Shown piece by piece: positions 16,145 through 24,767 of a DNA stretch of 52,789 nucleotides. A program made the position numbers and the translations under genes. The notes below the pieces were generated by a model. It was given only the letters and a program-made list of their open reading frames with translations. It was not told the origin of the DNA and ran no database searches. Source of the stretch: an uncultured Bacteroides sp. (GTDB lineage Bacteria; Bacteroidota; Bacteroidia; Bacteroidales; Bacteroidaceae); contig CAMFND010000104.1 of the NCBI GenBank assembly GCA_945965395.1, positions 1 to 52,789 on the forward strand, written 5' to 3'. The stretch's first letter is position 1, and the number at the start of each line of letters is the position of its first letter.

Positions 16145-18868
16145 TTATGGGTGCACTTCATTCAATATCGGAATTTCAATTTCATAGAAATACTCTTTCA
16201 GCAACTGATACATGTCAGGATCATACGATTTCAATTTTGTACGACGGTTCATGGCATTGTGTACTTTATTCGGAGTCTCCGAATAGCGGTTACAGTTGAA
16301 GAACGACTGCACACATTCTGCAAAATACTCTTCTTTATTTGAAATAGCATACGTATCCTTCCACAATCCCTTGGCAATGGCATTTTGTCTGCACTTCTCC
16401 AAACGGTCGTTGAAATCAGGCTCTACACCTACAATACCAATGGTATGGAACAAATGTGCAAACTCATGAATCAGGATATTTTCTCCCACATACTTGTCAC
16501 CTGGGAAAGCCAGCACATTCTCTTCTCCACAGCTGGCCGAAAAATCATCTTCCGGAGCACCGCCAAAACCTCTGGCACGCTTATTCCAGAAAGCGATATT
16601 CTCCGGTGTGTTACAGATATGCGCATATTCCGGCAAATCACACACCTCTTCGTGCTCCCCGATAATCATCACATGACATCCTTTGCTCACCATGTACTGC
16701 TTAACATCCGGACGCTTCGCCAGCATCAGCGAAACAATCTCATACGCCTTTTCCAGAGCCTCATCGCGTACCTTATCAGATGACACGATATATAATCCGT
16801 CTACTTCCAGGTATTTTTTATAGAAAGAAGGGATTCCCTTTCCCGCAGGCACAGCCGAAGGTTTCACTTCTGTCACAAAAGTACGTTCCAGTTTCAAGGC
16901 AAAGCCTCCTCCAGAAGCCAAATGGATAGGCAGTTTGGTATGGGCATCTACCACAAAAGTTTCCTTCACATAATCTTCTGCCTGGCGAGACGCATTGACA
17001 CCGTCCTTGAACAAAGTACATTGGTACTTCTCTCCTTCACCCAAGAAAGAGAAATCCAGTGTCACCTCACGCTCATCCCAGTTTGTCACACCCCCGATAT
17101 ACCAGTTAATATCTTTTTTGCGAACCGTCACAATCGATTCACCCAGTTTACCCGAATAAATAAAGGTAGAATCTGTTTCCACCGGAATCGAACTGATGAA
17201 ATCCACACATTCCTGCTCTTTCAAATAATTCGTAGGTGCATCACACAGCATCGTAAACGGTGAATCGTGCACAATGTAAGCAGCCAACTGATGACAGCGT
17301 GTACCCATACTGGCGGGACTGGAATACATAGGCTGGAAATCACGCTTCGACAAGTTCCGCATAGCTCCCGGTGTGTAGTCCACATAACCAGCCATCAAAC
17401 GGATGTACGGGAAAGTCACGTCATAAAGCGGCATATTCTTCTCCACCTCACTCCATTTCATCTCTTCCATACCGAACACGCTTTCATAATTTACCACATT
17501 CGGATAGGTACGATTCAAACCGGTTGGCTTATAGATACCGTGATAATCCAATATCAGTTTATATTCTGCCGCCTTTGCCGCAATACGATAAATCATTTCC
17601 ACCGCAGTCTGGTCATCCCGGTCAAGGAAATCCACCTTAAAGCCTTTGATTCCCATTTCAGCATACTTCCGGCAAGCCTCATCCAACTGTGAATCCAGCA
17701 CATTGAACACCGTCCAGAGTACCAGCTCCACTCCCTTGCTCTTTCCATATCGAATCAATTCCGGCAAATCCAGTTCAGGAATCACTGTCAGCATATCCCC
17801 GCTCTTCGGGTCATACCAACCTTCGTCCAATACGACATATTCCAACCCGTTCCGGGAAGCAAAATCAATATAATACTTATATGTATCCATATTGATACCT
17901 GCTTTGAAAGGTACCCCTTTCAGATTCCAGTCATTCCACCAGTCCCATGCTACCTTGCCCGGCTTTACCCAGGAACAGTCTCCAATGCGGTTAGGAGAAG
18001 CCAGCGCATATACCAGATTATTCACCGGCATTTCTGTATCCTTTTCAGTTATAGCCAAGATACGCCACGGATACGTACGGTTTCCTTTTACGCGTGCAAT
18101 GTAATCCTCCGTTTCCGTCACATACTCCTGCTTACGCCAAGGATAGAAATCCGTTTTTTTCGGATAAGGAGCAAACACACCTTTCAATGCCTGCTTTCCA
18201 TCCGGCTGCACAAACATTCCCGGATAAGCTTCCAAGTCCGACTCCAGCAGTGTCACCTTTGCCTGCTTGCAGTCCACCGTTACCGGCAAAAAAGCCAGTT
18301 CCTGTGGAGCCTCTGACAACGGTTTCACTTCATACGTATTTTGAAAAGCCATTGCCATCGGTTTTTCCTTATTCGTAGAATACGGCAAATAAGCTGTATA
18401 ATCACCAGCAAACCGGAATTCCGCAATCTCATTTTTGATAATCAAGTCCTCTTTGGAAGAGGTATAAAAACGATAAGCCACTCCTTCGTTGTAGACACGG
18501 AAATACACTCCATACTCACCTTTCAGCTTCAAGTTCATTTCATTGCAAACTGCCTGAAACGACTTGAAGCGATAAAAAGGTGCATCAATGTCCTGAAAAA
18601 TCTTTTTAGTCTTGGCAGAAATCACTTTCGCCCCACCCGCCAGAGCAGGTGTCTTTCCTTCTTGAATTAACCCTAATTTACTATCAACAACAATAAGAGA
18701 GTCTTTATGATATACAGAATAAATCAGTCCGTCCGTACCCGCAGAAATTTTCACTTTCACCTGCTTGTCGGGCGACTGCACCATATATACTTTATTTCCG
18801 GCTGCCATCATGGAAAGACAGCTGCAAAGCCATAAAACAGCACTTACGATTAACGATGTATTTTTCAT
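16145..18868 (-). CDS. GH97 glycosidase fused to a C-terminal lethal-factor-like metallopeptidase domain
   Basis: 907 residues, about 200 longer than usual GH97 proteins. The signal peptide covers about 1-23. GH97 spans about 25-663: an N-terminal beta-sandwich, a (beta/alpha)8 barrel (VLDEGWYDP, GFKVDFLDRDDQ) and a C-terminal beta domain. Asp413 in KVDFLDR sits where retaining GH97 alpha-galactosidases have their nucleophile; Glu462, Glu468 or Glu469 may be the acid/base. Residues about 675-907 form a separate domain with HEFAH at 801-805, then Tyr840 and Glu847 in TYAISNKEEYFAE. This reproduces the anthrax lethal factor zinc site (HEFGH, then Tyr728 and Glu735 with the same seven-residue spacing). 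The likely jobs are alpha-galactosidase plus peptidase on one secreted chain. First gene of the GH97-GH43-GH127 group. Confidence 0.88.
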   Translation of the reverse strand: MKNTSLIVSAVLWLCSCLSMMAAGNKVYMVQSPDKQVKVKISAGTDGLIYSVYHKDSLIVVDSKLGLIQEGKTPALAGGAKVISAKTKKIFQDIDAPFYRFKSFQAVCNEMNLKLKGEYGVYFRVYNEGVAYRFYTSSKEDLIIKNEIAEFRFAGDYTAYLPYSTNKEKPMAMAFQNTYEVKPLSEAPQELAFLPVTVDCKQAKVTLLESDLEAYPGMFVQPDGKQALKGVFAPYPKKTDFYPWRKQEYVTETEDYIARVKGNRTYPWRILAITEKDTEMPVNNLVYALASPNRIGDCSWVKPGKVAWDWWNDWNLKGVPFKAGINMDTYKYYIDFASRNGLEYVVLDEGWYDPKSGDMLTVIPELDLPELIRYGKSKGVELVLWTVFNVLDSQLDEACRKYAEMGIKGFKVDFLDRDDQTAVEMIYRIAAKAAEYKLILDYHGIYKPTGLNRTYPNVVNYESVFGMEEMKWSEVEKNMPLYDVTFPYIRLMAGYVDYTPGAMRNLSKRDFQPMYSSPASMGTRCHQLAAYIVHDSPFTMLCDAPTNYLKEQECVDFISSIPVETDSTFIYSGKLGESIVTVRKKDINWYIGGVTNWDEREVTLDFSFLGEGEKYQCTLFKDGVNASRQAEDYVKETFVVDAHTKLPIHLASGGGFALKLERTFVTEVKPSAVPAGKGIPSFYKKYLEVDGLYIVSSDKVRDEALEKAYEIVSLMLAKRPDVKQYMVSKGCHVMIIGEHEEVCDLPEYAHICNTPENIAFWNKRARGFGGAPEDDFSASCGEENVLAFPGDKYVGENILIHEFAHLFHTIGIVGVEPDFNDRLEKCRQNAIAKGLWKDTYAISNKEEYFAECVQSFFNCNRYSETPNKVHNAMNRRTKLKSYDPDMYQLLKEYFYEIEIPILNEVHP

Positions 18869-18898
18869 ATCATAGAATATTTTTCCAATTGCAAAGAA

Positions 18899-18906
18899 AA
18901 AAGATA
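18899..18906 (-). promoter_or_regulatory. Possible -7 box of the GH97-GH43-GH127 unit
   Basis: TATCTTTT on the reverse strand is one base off TAnnTTTG and lies 30 bases before the GH97 ATG, just after the terminator of the upstream operon. Weak by itself; the position is the main support. Confidence 0.3.
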
Positions 18907-18958
18907 AACGGATAACTCTCTGCCATTGAAGTCTGAAACGATAACAATATTATCCCAA

Positions 18959-18990
18959 AATCGCCCCTCCTGCACTCAGAAGAGGCGATT
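18959..18990 (-). terminator. Intrinsic terminator ending the EamA operon
   Basis: AATCGCC (18959-18965) pairs with GGCGATT (18984-18990), and the stem extends inward by a few bases after one mismatch. T-tracts follow on both strands. It lies 18 bases beyond the EamA stop and so separates the SusC/D-peptidase operon from the GH97 unit. Confidence 0.75.
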
Positions 18991-19008
18991 CTATACTATT
19001 TTTTCATC

Positions 19009-19917
19009 CTATTGGACGATTTTTGCCTGATTGGAACTTTTTACGAAATACTGATTGAAGACGATTCCCAACACAATCATCACCAGTCCGATGTAGGTAG
19101 TAAACACAATCTGCTCGCCCAGCACGACAGAAATGAAGAACAATGACATGAAGGGCGACAGGTAACACAACTGGTTTATCAAAGCCGGATTGGAAGTTTT
19201 CCGCATGGCCAGTCCAAAGAAAATAAAAGGAATTCCCATCTCAAATCCTCCAACATACATGCCCGACAACACACCTGTCAGCGAGCTCAAGTTCAACCCA
19301 CAGAACAAAGCTCCTACTGACAAATAAACCGAACCAAACAAGAAAGTCAGAAACAAAACCACACTACCATCCGTCTGCACCTTATTCCGGTTATTCAGCA
19401 TCCAGTAGGTAGCCCACAGCACAGCACTCAGTGCCGCCAACAGAAACCCCTCTGTTGATACACTCATCTCTCCGTTAAATCCGGTACCGATTGAAATCAA
19501 TGCGACTCCCGCCAAAGAAACAAACATACCGATGTATTTCTTCTTAGGTATAGGTTGTCCGGCAAACAAAGCCAATAAAATCAGCAGCACAATCGGCCAG
19601 GCATAGTTAATGGGCTGCGCCACCTGCGCAGGAAGCAAGTCGTATGCCTTAAACAGCACCAAGTAATAAGCCACCGGATTCAGCAGCCCCAATCCGGCAT
19701 AATACAACCATTGTTTCCCTGTCAGATTCCCAAGCAATCTCCATTTCCGCTGTGCAGTCAGCAACACCGCAAATATCACCAGTGAAGTCAGGCTGGCTAC
19801 CCACAACATCTCGAAATGCGTCAGATAACGCAAGGCCATCTTGAAAGCCGTGGCCACCGTCGACCAGCTTAACACCGCCACGCAGGCACACGCAATCGCT
19901 TTACTATCGTTCGTCAT
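19009..19917 (-). CDS. EamA/DMT-family transporter
   Basis: 302 residues with about ten hydrophobic helices in two EamA repeats (for example ACVAVLSWSTVATAFKMALR and LLAALSAVLWATYWMLNNRN). The drug/metabolite transporter superfamily moves amino acids, sugars, nucleosides and other small molecules, more often outward. Its ATG overlaps the stop of the aminopeptidase P gene by four bases (ATGA), so the two are translationally coupled. In this locus it could handle amino acids such as hydroxyproline or another product of glycoprotein breakdown; that is inference, since EamA substrates cannot be read from sequence. Last gene before a terminator. Confidence 0.87.
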   Translation of the reverse strand: MTNDSKAIACACVAVLSWSTVATAFKMALRYLTHFEMLWVASLTSLVIFAVLLTAQRKWRLLGNLTGKQWLYYAGLGLLNPVAYYLVLFKAYDLLPAQVAQPINYAWPIVLLILLALFAGQPIPKKKYIGMFVSLAGVALISIGTGFNGEMSVSTEGFLLAALSAVLWATYWMLNNRNKVQTDGSVVLFLTFLFGSVYLSVGALFCGLNLSSLTGVLSGMYVGGFEMGIPFIFFGLAMRKTSNPALINQLCYLSPFMSLFFISVVLGEQIVFTTYIGLVMIVLGIVFNQYFVKSSNQAKIVQ

Positions 19918-21287
19918 CTCATTGCCTCCACTTCTTCCGTTGTCAAAGGAATCTTCTTACCCAATCTCCGTGCTCCGGTAGCCGTAATCAGGTAATCCTC
20001 CTCATTACGCAGCCCCGTAAAGTCCCGATAACTTTCCAGTTTCTCATAATTGATGAAATCGGTAAAACGATGCTCTGCTTTCCAGTAATCCATCAGTTCC
20101 GGAATAAAATAGATACCCGGCTCAATGGTCAACACAAAACCCGGTTCCAGCTTACGAGCCAGGCGCAACGACTTACGCCCGAACTGCGTACTCTTAGGCT
20201 GTCCGTCATAGCCAACCCATACCTCCCCGAGATTTTCCATATCATGCACATCCAGTCCCATCATGTGCCCCAGTCCGCAAGGGAAGAACATGGCATGTGC
20301 CCCCTGTTCTACCGCATCTGCTGGATTTCCTTTCATCAGGCCCAGCCCTTTCAAGCCCTCACAGATTACCCGGCAGGACAAATCATACACATCACGGAAA
20401 TACACACCAGGCTTCAAGGCATTCACCGCTGCCTGATGCGCAGCCACCTGAATGTCGTAAATATCCTTCTGACGACTGGTAAATTTCTTTCCTGCACAGA
20501 TGGTAGAAGACATATCACCTGCATATCCCATGGCCGTCTCAGCTCCGGCATCCACCAGCAACATATCCCCTTCCTTTACCGTATGCCCATGATAATGATT
20601 ATGAAGAGTCTGTCCGCATACCGTAGCAATGGTCGGGAAAGACAAGTTACATCCATGCGCCTGAGCCACTGCTTCCAATGCCGCAGCCACCTCATGCTCC
20701 TTCATCCCGACACGCAGCACACGCATTGCCTCCAAATGCATTTCAGCTGTCACATCACATGCACGTTCAATCTCCGCAATCTCTTCTTCCGTCTTATAAT
20801 TCCGCAGATTCACAATTCCTTTGATAAACGGAACAGAAGGTATCTCCGCTCCCGGCTTCACCCCTAACAGCTCCATCAGCTTCAGGCGATGTTCTGCCCG
20901 ATAAGGCGGAAGATAATGCACCGTACGTTTCTGTGCCACCACCTTCTCTACGTACTTCTTCAGTTCAGCCAGTGGCAAGGTTTCCGTTACTCCTACTCGC
21001 TGTGCCTTCTCGTGTAAAGTTGGCTGCGTTCCCATCCACACGATATGGTCAATGGTCAGTTCATCACCAAAAATGATTTCACGGCCCTCGTCAATGTCAA
21101 TTACAGCCGCCAGACCAGCGTATGACAATCCCCAGAAATAGAGGAATGAAGAATCCTGCCGATAATTATACGTGTTGTCTTCATAATTCATTCCACACTC
21201 GTCATTCCCTAAAAAGAGCAATAAGCCGGAGCCCACGCTCTCCTTCAACTGCCGCCTACGAGCGACATACGTTTCTTTTGCAAACAT
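19914..21287 (-). CDS. Aminopeptidase P family protein (M24B, Xaa-Pro aminopeptidase), cytoplasmic
   Basis: 457 residues, no signal peptide. The N-terminal creatinase-like domain covers about 1-170 and the pita-bread catalytic domain about 175-445. All five dimetal ligands of M24 are visible: Asp246 (LVDAGAE), Asp258 (AGDMSST), His341 (GLGHMMGLDVHD), Glu389 (IEPGIYF) and Glu430 (RNEEDYLIT). The histidines of aminopeptidase P are present (HYHGH, VHDME). The reaction removes an N-terminal residue when the next is proline. It starts 13 bases after the DUF6055-like gene and overlaps EamA by four bases, so this enzyme is built into the operon. This suggests uptake of Xaa-Pro or Xaa-hydroxyproline peptides (inference). 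Confidence 0.92.
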   Translation of the reverse strand: MFAKETYVARRRQLKESVGSGLLLFLGNDECGMNYEDNTYNYRQDSSFLYFWGLSYAGLAAVIDIDEGREIIFGDELTIDHIVWMGTQPTLHEKAQRVGVTETLPLAELKKYVEKVVAQKRTVHYLPPYRAEHRLKLMELLGVKPGAEIPSVPFIKGIVNLRNYKTEEEIAEIERACDVTAEMHLEAMRVLRVGMKEHEVAAALEAVAQAHGCNLSFPTIATVCGQTLHNHYHGHTVKEGDMLLVDAGAETAMGYAGDMSSTICAGKKFTSRQKDIYDIQVAAHQAAVNALKPGVYFRDVYDLSCRVICEGLKGLGLMKGNPADAVEQGAHAMFFPCGLGHMMGLDVHDMENLGEVWVGYDGQPKSTQFGRKSLRLARKLEPGFVLTIEPGIYFIPELMDYWKAEHRFTDFINYEKLESYRDFTGLRNEEDYLITATGARRLGKKIPLTTEEVEAMR

Positions 21288-21299
21288 ACCCCAATAAAA

Positions 21300-22652
21300 T
21301 TAGTTCTTTAAATCCGTTCCTTTCAGTCTGATGCGATAAGGCCACTGTGCATCTTTTTCCCCACTTTCCGGTGAGGGATTCATCCAATGCTCCTCTGGCG
21401 CCCCCATCACTACCAACCACAAATATACTAACTTCTCGTTTTCAGGCACCTTAAAAGTGAGTTTTCCTTTCTTATCGACAGACATTTCACCATATATACT
21501 CTTCCCGTCGGCTTTGACGGCTACAAACCCATATCGCCAACCAGCCTTTTCCGGATGTACCGATACATATTCGTTTTGCTTCCCATTTAATCCTTCAAAC
21601 TGTAACTCCACCTTTGTTCCCGGTTCCGGCACCCTCAACGGAATGGCATTAAATCCATAATTCTCCGGACAATTTTCGGCGGCCACCTGATACCATCCAT
21701 CCGATTGGGCTGTCAACTTGCAAGTGTACTGGTTCGCATAAGGACGCGTATTCTTCCACACCCTGTCAAAATCCCAGTTAATCAAATGCCGGCAGGCATC
21801 AAACATCTCATCACAGAAAGCTTCCTGCGACAATCCCGTCATGCGCTTGTAAGTCATCACCGGGTCTTCCCCTCTCTTGCCCTGACGGAAAAGCTCTGCA
21901 ATAATCGGACGTCCTCGCTTCATCCCCCAATATTCCAGAATATACGGTGAGTGATAAATATTCTCTAAATGCAGATAAGCCTTGTGCGTCAACTTTGTAA
22001 AAGCTTCCCAGTGATAGCGTTCATCCGTCTGCCAGTCCGGATTCACCTGCCATAACATCCACTGCGATGCCATTTCGAAAAAGCCGGAACCACCCCAGGC
22101 CTCTCCTTCTCCGTCACACGAAATCTGTGCCTGAAAGCTATGTCCTAATTCATGTGCCACGCAGTTCAATTTCTCATCCTGTATACGATTAGGAGCCGCC
22201 CATAGTGCACCAATCTGCTGGTCATAATCACCTCCGTAGGCCGTTCCTTCCAGCGAATAATTAATCATCACCATCATCCGGTAACGGTCACTTTTCGAAC
22301 CCGGTTTCGTGAACTGTAAAGAATCGCGGAAGAACGTATAGAAGTATTCCAGTTTGTCCGTCAGGTTATTCAAATCTACATGCATGTCATGCCCTTCCAA
22401 CTGAGGAGGATTGGCCAGATCGTTGCCGAAACCTTTCTCCCAAAACACCACCACATTATCCGCACAGCACATCCGGTGATAGCTCCATTTGGAGTCCGGA
22501 TTCTGAAGGTCCATCCCCTGCAAATCTTTGGGGATGTAGATTTCCTTTCCTCTCAACTTATTGTTACATAAATCAACGGGACATACCGATTGAGAAAAAG
22601 CGGCAGTAAAAACTGCCGCTAAAAAACATGTCCCTATTAGTCGTTTGTTCAT
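21300..22652 (-). CDS. Secreted DUF6055-like protein with HELGH zinc motif
   Basis: 450 residues with a Sec signal (MNKRLIGTCFLAAVFTAAFS). It resembles the uncharacterised family I know as DUF6055. HELGH at 167-171 is followed 22 residues after its last His by Glu193 in GFFEMASQW, a spacing that fits a gluzincin-type zinc site. The adjacent larger protein shares both elements and the surrounding stretches (FWE.GFG, IGALW..P, HS FQ, VKLxG/F end). Residues about 310-450 are a beta-rich C-terminal domain (YGFVAVKADG.S.YGE). No activity is assigned for the family that I know of. Its ATG overlaps the upstream stop (ATGA), so it is coupled to the larger paralog. Predicted periplasmic metallopeptidase; moderate certainty on function, high on gene reality. 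Confidence 0.82.
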   Translation of the reverse strand: MNKRLIGTCFLAAVFTAAFSQSVCPVDLCNNKLRGKEIYIPKDLQGMDLQNPDSKWSYHRMCCADNVVVFWEKGFGNDLANPPQLEGHDMHVDLNNLTDKLEYFYTFFRDSLQFTKPGSKSDRYRMMVMINYSLEGTAYGGDYDQQIGALWAAPNRIQDEKLNCVAHELGHSFQAQISCDGEGEAWGGSGFFEMASQWMLWQVNPDWQTDERYHWEAFTKLTHKAYLHLENIYHSPYILEYWGMKRGRPIIAELFRQGKRGEDPVMTYKRMTGLSQEAFCDEMFDACRHLINWDFDRVWKNTRPYANQYTCKLTAQSDGWYQVAAENCPENYGFNAIPLRVPEPGTKVELQFEGLNGKQNEYVSVHPEKAGWRYGFVAVKADGKSIYGEMSVDKKGKLTFKVPENEKLVYLWLVVMGAPEEHWMNPSPESGEKDAQWPYRIRLKGTDLKN

Positions 22653-24649
22653 TTGATATCAATATTAAAGACTAAAGTTATTACATATTGTTGTCCACCC
22701 TTTGTATAAAGCAAGGCTTCTTTCACCATATAATGATCACCCGAAACTAATTTTCCCGGATATTGTCCGACAGAAAAGCTAAAGTTTTTCGCATCATATT
22801 CCACATAGACCTTACTGTCATTATCACTTCCCCATCCAATGGGATTGCCAAGACTATCAAACCAGAACCCATATCCATTAGCAGTCGTATTATAATCCAA
22901 ACTACCATCCGACTTCACGGCAGCAAACGCAATCTTTCCTTCCTGAGGCTCAGCCTTTGCTGATAACATGTTCGAAGTCAGTTGTGAGGGTTGCATAGCA
23001 AGTGCCTGTGCTATTTTCGTAAGATCTCCATTTTCAGAAACACTGACAGAAGCCCCATTATAATCGGCATCACTTGCTGCAAATGAAACATTATACGTCA
23101 GTGTCAAGTTCTGAGGTTCAGCATCCGGGTCGATTGTAATATTTCCCAACAAGTCTGTATTCTCAAATTTCACCTTATACGGGAACTGTTCATCAGTCAA
23201 CTCCTTTTCATCCCACGGATGAACTACATAATTCTGTGGTGCAGCCTGCACTATAAAATACAAACTCTGTGTACCAGCCGGAACAGTGAAGGAAACACGT
23301 CCGCTCTTATCGGAATGTGCTTCACCATACTCCCGGCTTCCATCCTGTTTCAAAGCTACAAAACCATACATCCATCCCATATTTCCGGCACTACCCGCCG
23401 TATTGTATTTCGTGGTTGTACCCTTCACAGTTTCCGATTCCATATATTCACCCGGGTCATCTGAAGCCAGTGTTGCACCAGGTTCCAGCCCTACAAAATC
23501 AGCCGCTACTACCATATTGCCCGCATCTGGCACATTTAAAGGAATCACATTAAAGCCTGTAGCCTCCGGACAATTGGCATAAGCCACCTGATAATATTCA
23601 CCACTCGAATAAAAAGTAGTATGATAACGTCCGAGGTAACCCTCTGAATACTCACGTACTTCATCAATATCAAAGGTTGCCATCCTGCTGGCATAATCAT
23701 ACAGTTCCTTTTTAGTTTTACTCCAGTCGCCATTGCAATACAACCGTGTATACGCCGAAATAGCATCCTCCGGATAGACAGACTCTCTCCAAATATTACC
23801 GATTGTCTCAATACCGTGTTTCATAGTCCAATAAGACTGCAACCAATAACTGGCATAACGCATCCATTCATTTTCAAAATGACGATGATTATTATTCAAC
23901 CAGACGTCAAAGTTATAAGAGGTAAACATCTCCTCCGGATAATCCTGGAATGATTGCCACTGCGCACACTGCTCCCAGAAGCCACATCCACCATTACTTC
24001 CTTCATATCCATAGCGGAAACCCGATTTAAGGTCATCATTTCCTCCCTGGCATAACTTATCGCAGTACACCTGATACTGGAAACTATGTCCGATTTCGTG
24101 TGCAATAGTAGAGCCTACAGGCTGGCATGTACTCGGATTTACCCACAAGGCCCCGATGGTATTGTCGTATCCGGAACCAGTGGCGAGCCATTCTTCCTGA
24201 TACAACAAATATATTTCCATTTTATAACGGTCCAAAAATGATTTCCCCTGTCCAGTTTCAGCAAATTTCAGTTTCTCCACATTAGTCCGATAGAATAGTT
24301 CCGCCTTTTCCAGGAGGTCATCTATATCTACTCTCAAATTGGCAGGAACTGTTTCCGCATTAGGGTCATCACCAAAACCAGCTTCCCAGAATACGAAGAA
24401 ATGCTCACTTTGTTTGGAGCGAAACCATGACCATTTGGCATCACTTCGGAGCATATCCATCCCTTCAAACTCAGCCGGCTTGTAATATTTATCAAAGTCC
24501 TCAATATTATCTTCAGACATAACCTGTAAAATGTTTTTATCCTCCTCTTTTTGAGGAACCTTATCGCTACAACTCCACAGCAAGCAGAACCAAAGCAATA
24601 AACACATAGTTACAGATCTATCCAGATATTTCACAGATTTAAAATACAT
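22649..24649 (-). CDS. Lipoprotein: DUF6055-like HEIGH domain plus C-terminal DUF4859-like domain
   Basis: 666 residues. The lipobox LLWSC gives lipidated Cys27, followed by SDKVPQKEEDK, acidic enough to suggest export to the cell surface. The DUF6055-like domain covers about 55-500: HEIGH at 184-188 and Glu226 in GFWEQCAQW mirror the shorter paralog next door. Residues about 505-666 are a DUF4859-like beta domain with the repeat signature GYGFWFDSLGNPIGWG also seen twice in the 335-residue lipoprotein upstream. Reading: a surface metallopeptidase candidate tethered with its own binding module. A start at Met15 would leave no basic n-region, so Met1 (ATG 24649) is preferred. It is preceded by a terminator-type hairpin, so its expression may depend on read-through or a local promoter not recognised here. 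Confidence 0.8.
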   Translation of the reverse strand: MYFKSVKYLDRSVTMCLLLWFCLLWSCSDKVPQKEEDKNILQVMSEDNIEDFDKYYKPAEFEGMDMLRSDAKWSWFRSKQSEHFFVFWEAGFGDDPNAETVPANLRVDIDDLLEKAELFYRTNVEKLKFAETGQGKSFLDRYKMEIYLLYQEEWLATGSGYDNTIGALWVNPSTCQPVGSTIAHEIGHSFQYQVYCDKLCQGGNDDLKSGFRYGYEGSNGGCGFWEQCAQWQSFQDYPEEMFTSYNFDVWLNNNHRHFENEWMRYASYWLQSYWTMKHGIETIGNIWRESVYPEDAISAYTRLYCNGDWSKTKKELYDYASRMATFDIDEVREYSEGYLGRYHTTFYSSGEYYQVAYANCPEATGFNVIPLNVPDAGNMVVAADFVGLEPGATLASDDPGEYMESETVKGTTTKYNTAGSAGNMGWMYGFVALKQDGSREYGEAHSDKSGRVSFTVPAGTQSLYFIVQAAPQNYVVHPWDEKELTDEQFPYKVKFENTDLLGNITIDPDAEPQNLTLTYNVSFAASDADYNGASVSVSENGDLTKIAQALAMQPSQLTSNMLSAKAEPQEGKIAFAAVKSDGSLDYNTTANGYGFWFDSLGNPIGWGSDNDSKVYVEYDAKNFSFSVGQYPGKLVSGDHYMVKEALLYTKGGQQYVITLVFNIDIK

Positions 24650-24683
24650 AAAGACTTAACTTCTCATTACTAAATCGATAAAT

Positions 24684-24717
24684 AAAAACGTCCTGACAAT
24701 TCTATCAGGACGTTTTT
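24684..24717 (-). terminator. Intrinsic terminator/attenuator after the DUF4859 lipoprotein
   Basis: Perfect 13-base arms AAAAACGTCCTGA (24684-24696) and TCAGGACGTTTTT (24705-24717) around an eight-base loop, with U-runs in both directions. It lies inside the locus, between the SusC/D-lipoprotein genes and the peptidase genes. Confidence 0.8.
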
Positions 24718-24722
24718 GTTTA

Positions 24723-24760
24723 AGGGAATGGATATTCTTCTAAAATATCCATCTTTCCCT
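24723..24760 (-). terminator. Second hairpin directly after the DUF4859 lipoprotein stop
   Basis: AGGGAA..GGATAT (24723-24735) pairs with ATATCC..TTCCCT (24745-24760) with a small bulge. Together with the next hairpin it forms a tandem pair, as seen at mRNA 3' stabilising or partial-termination sites. Confidence 0.5.
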
Positions 24761-24767
24761 AATTATA

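Noticed and set aside
16129-16161. Longer GH43 start at ATG 16161, overlapping GH97
   Set aside because: A strong Shine-Dalgarno sits before ATG 16128, and the extra residues (basic, KCTHNKRRKR) would spoil the signal peptide.
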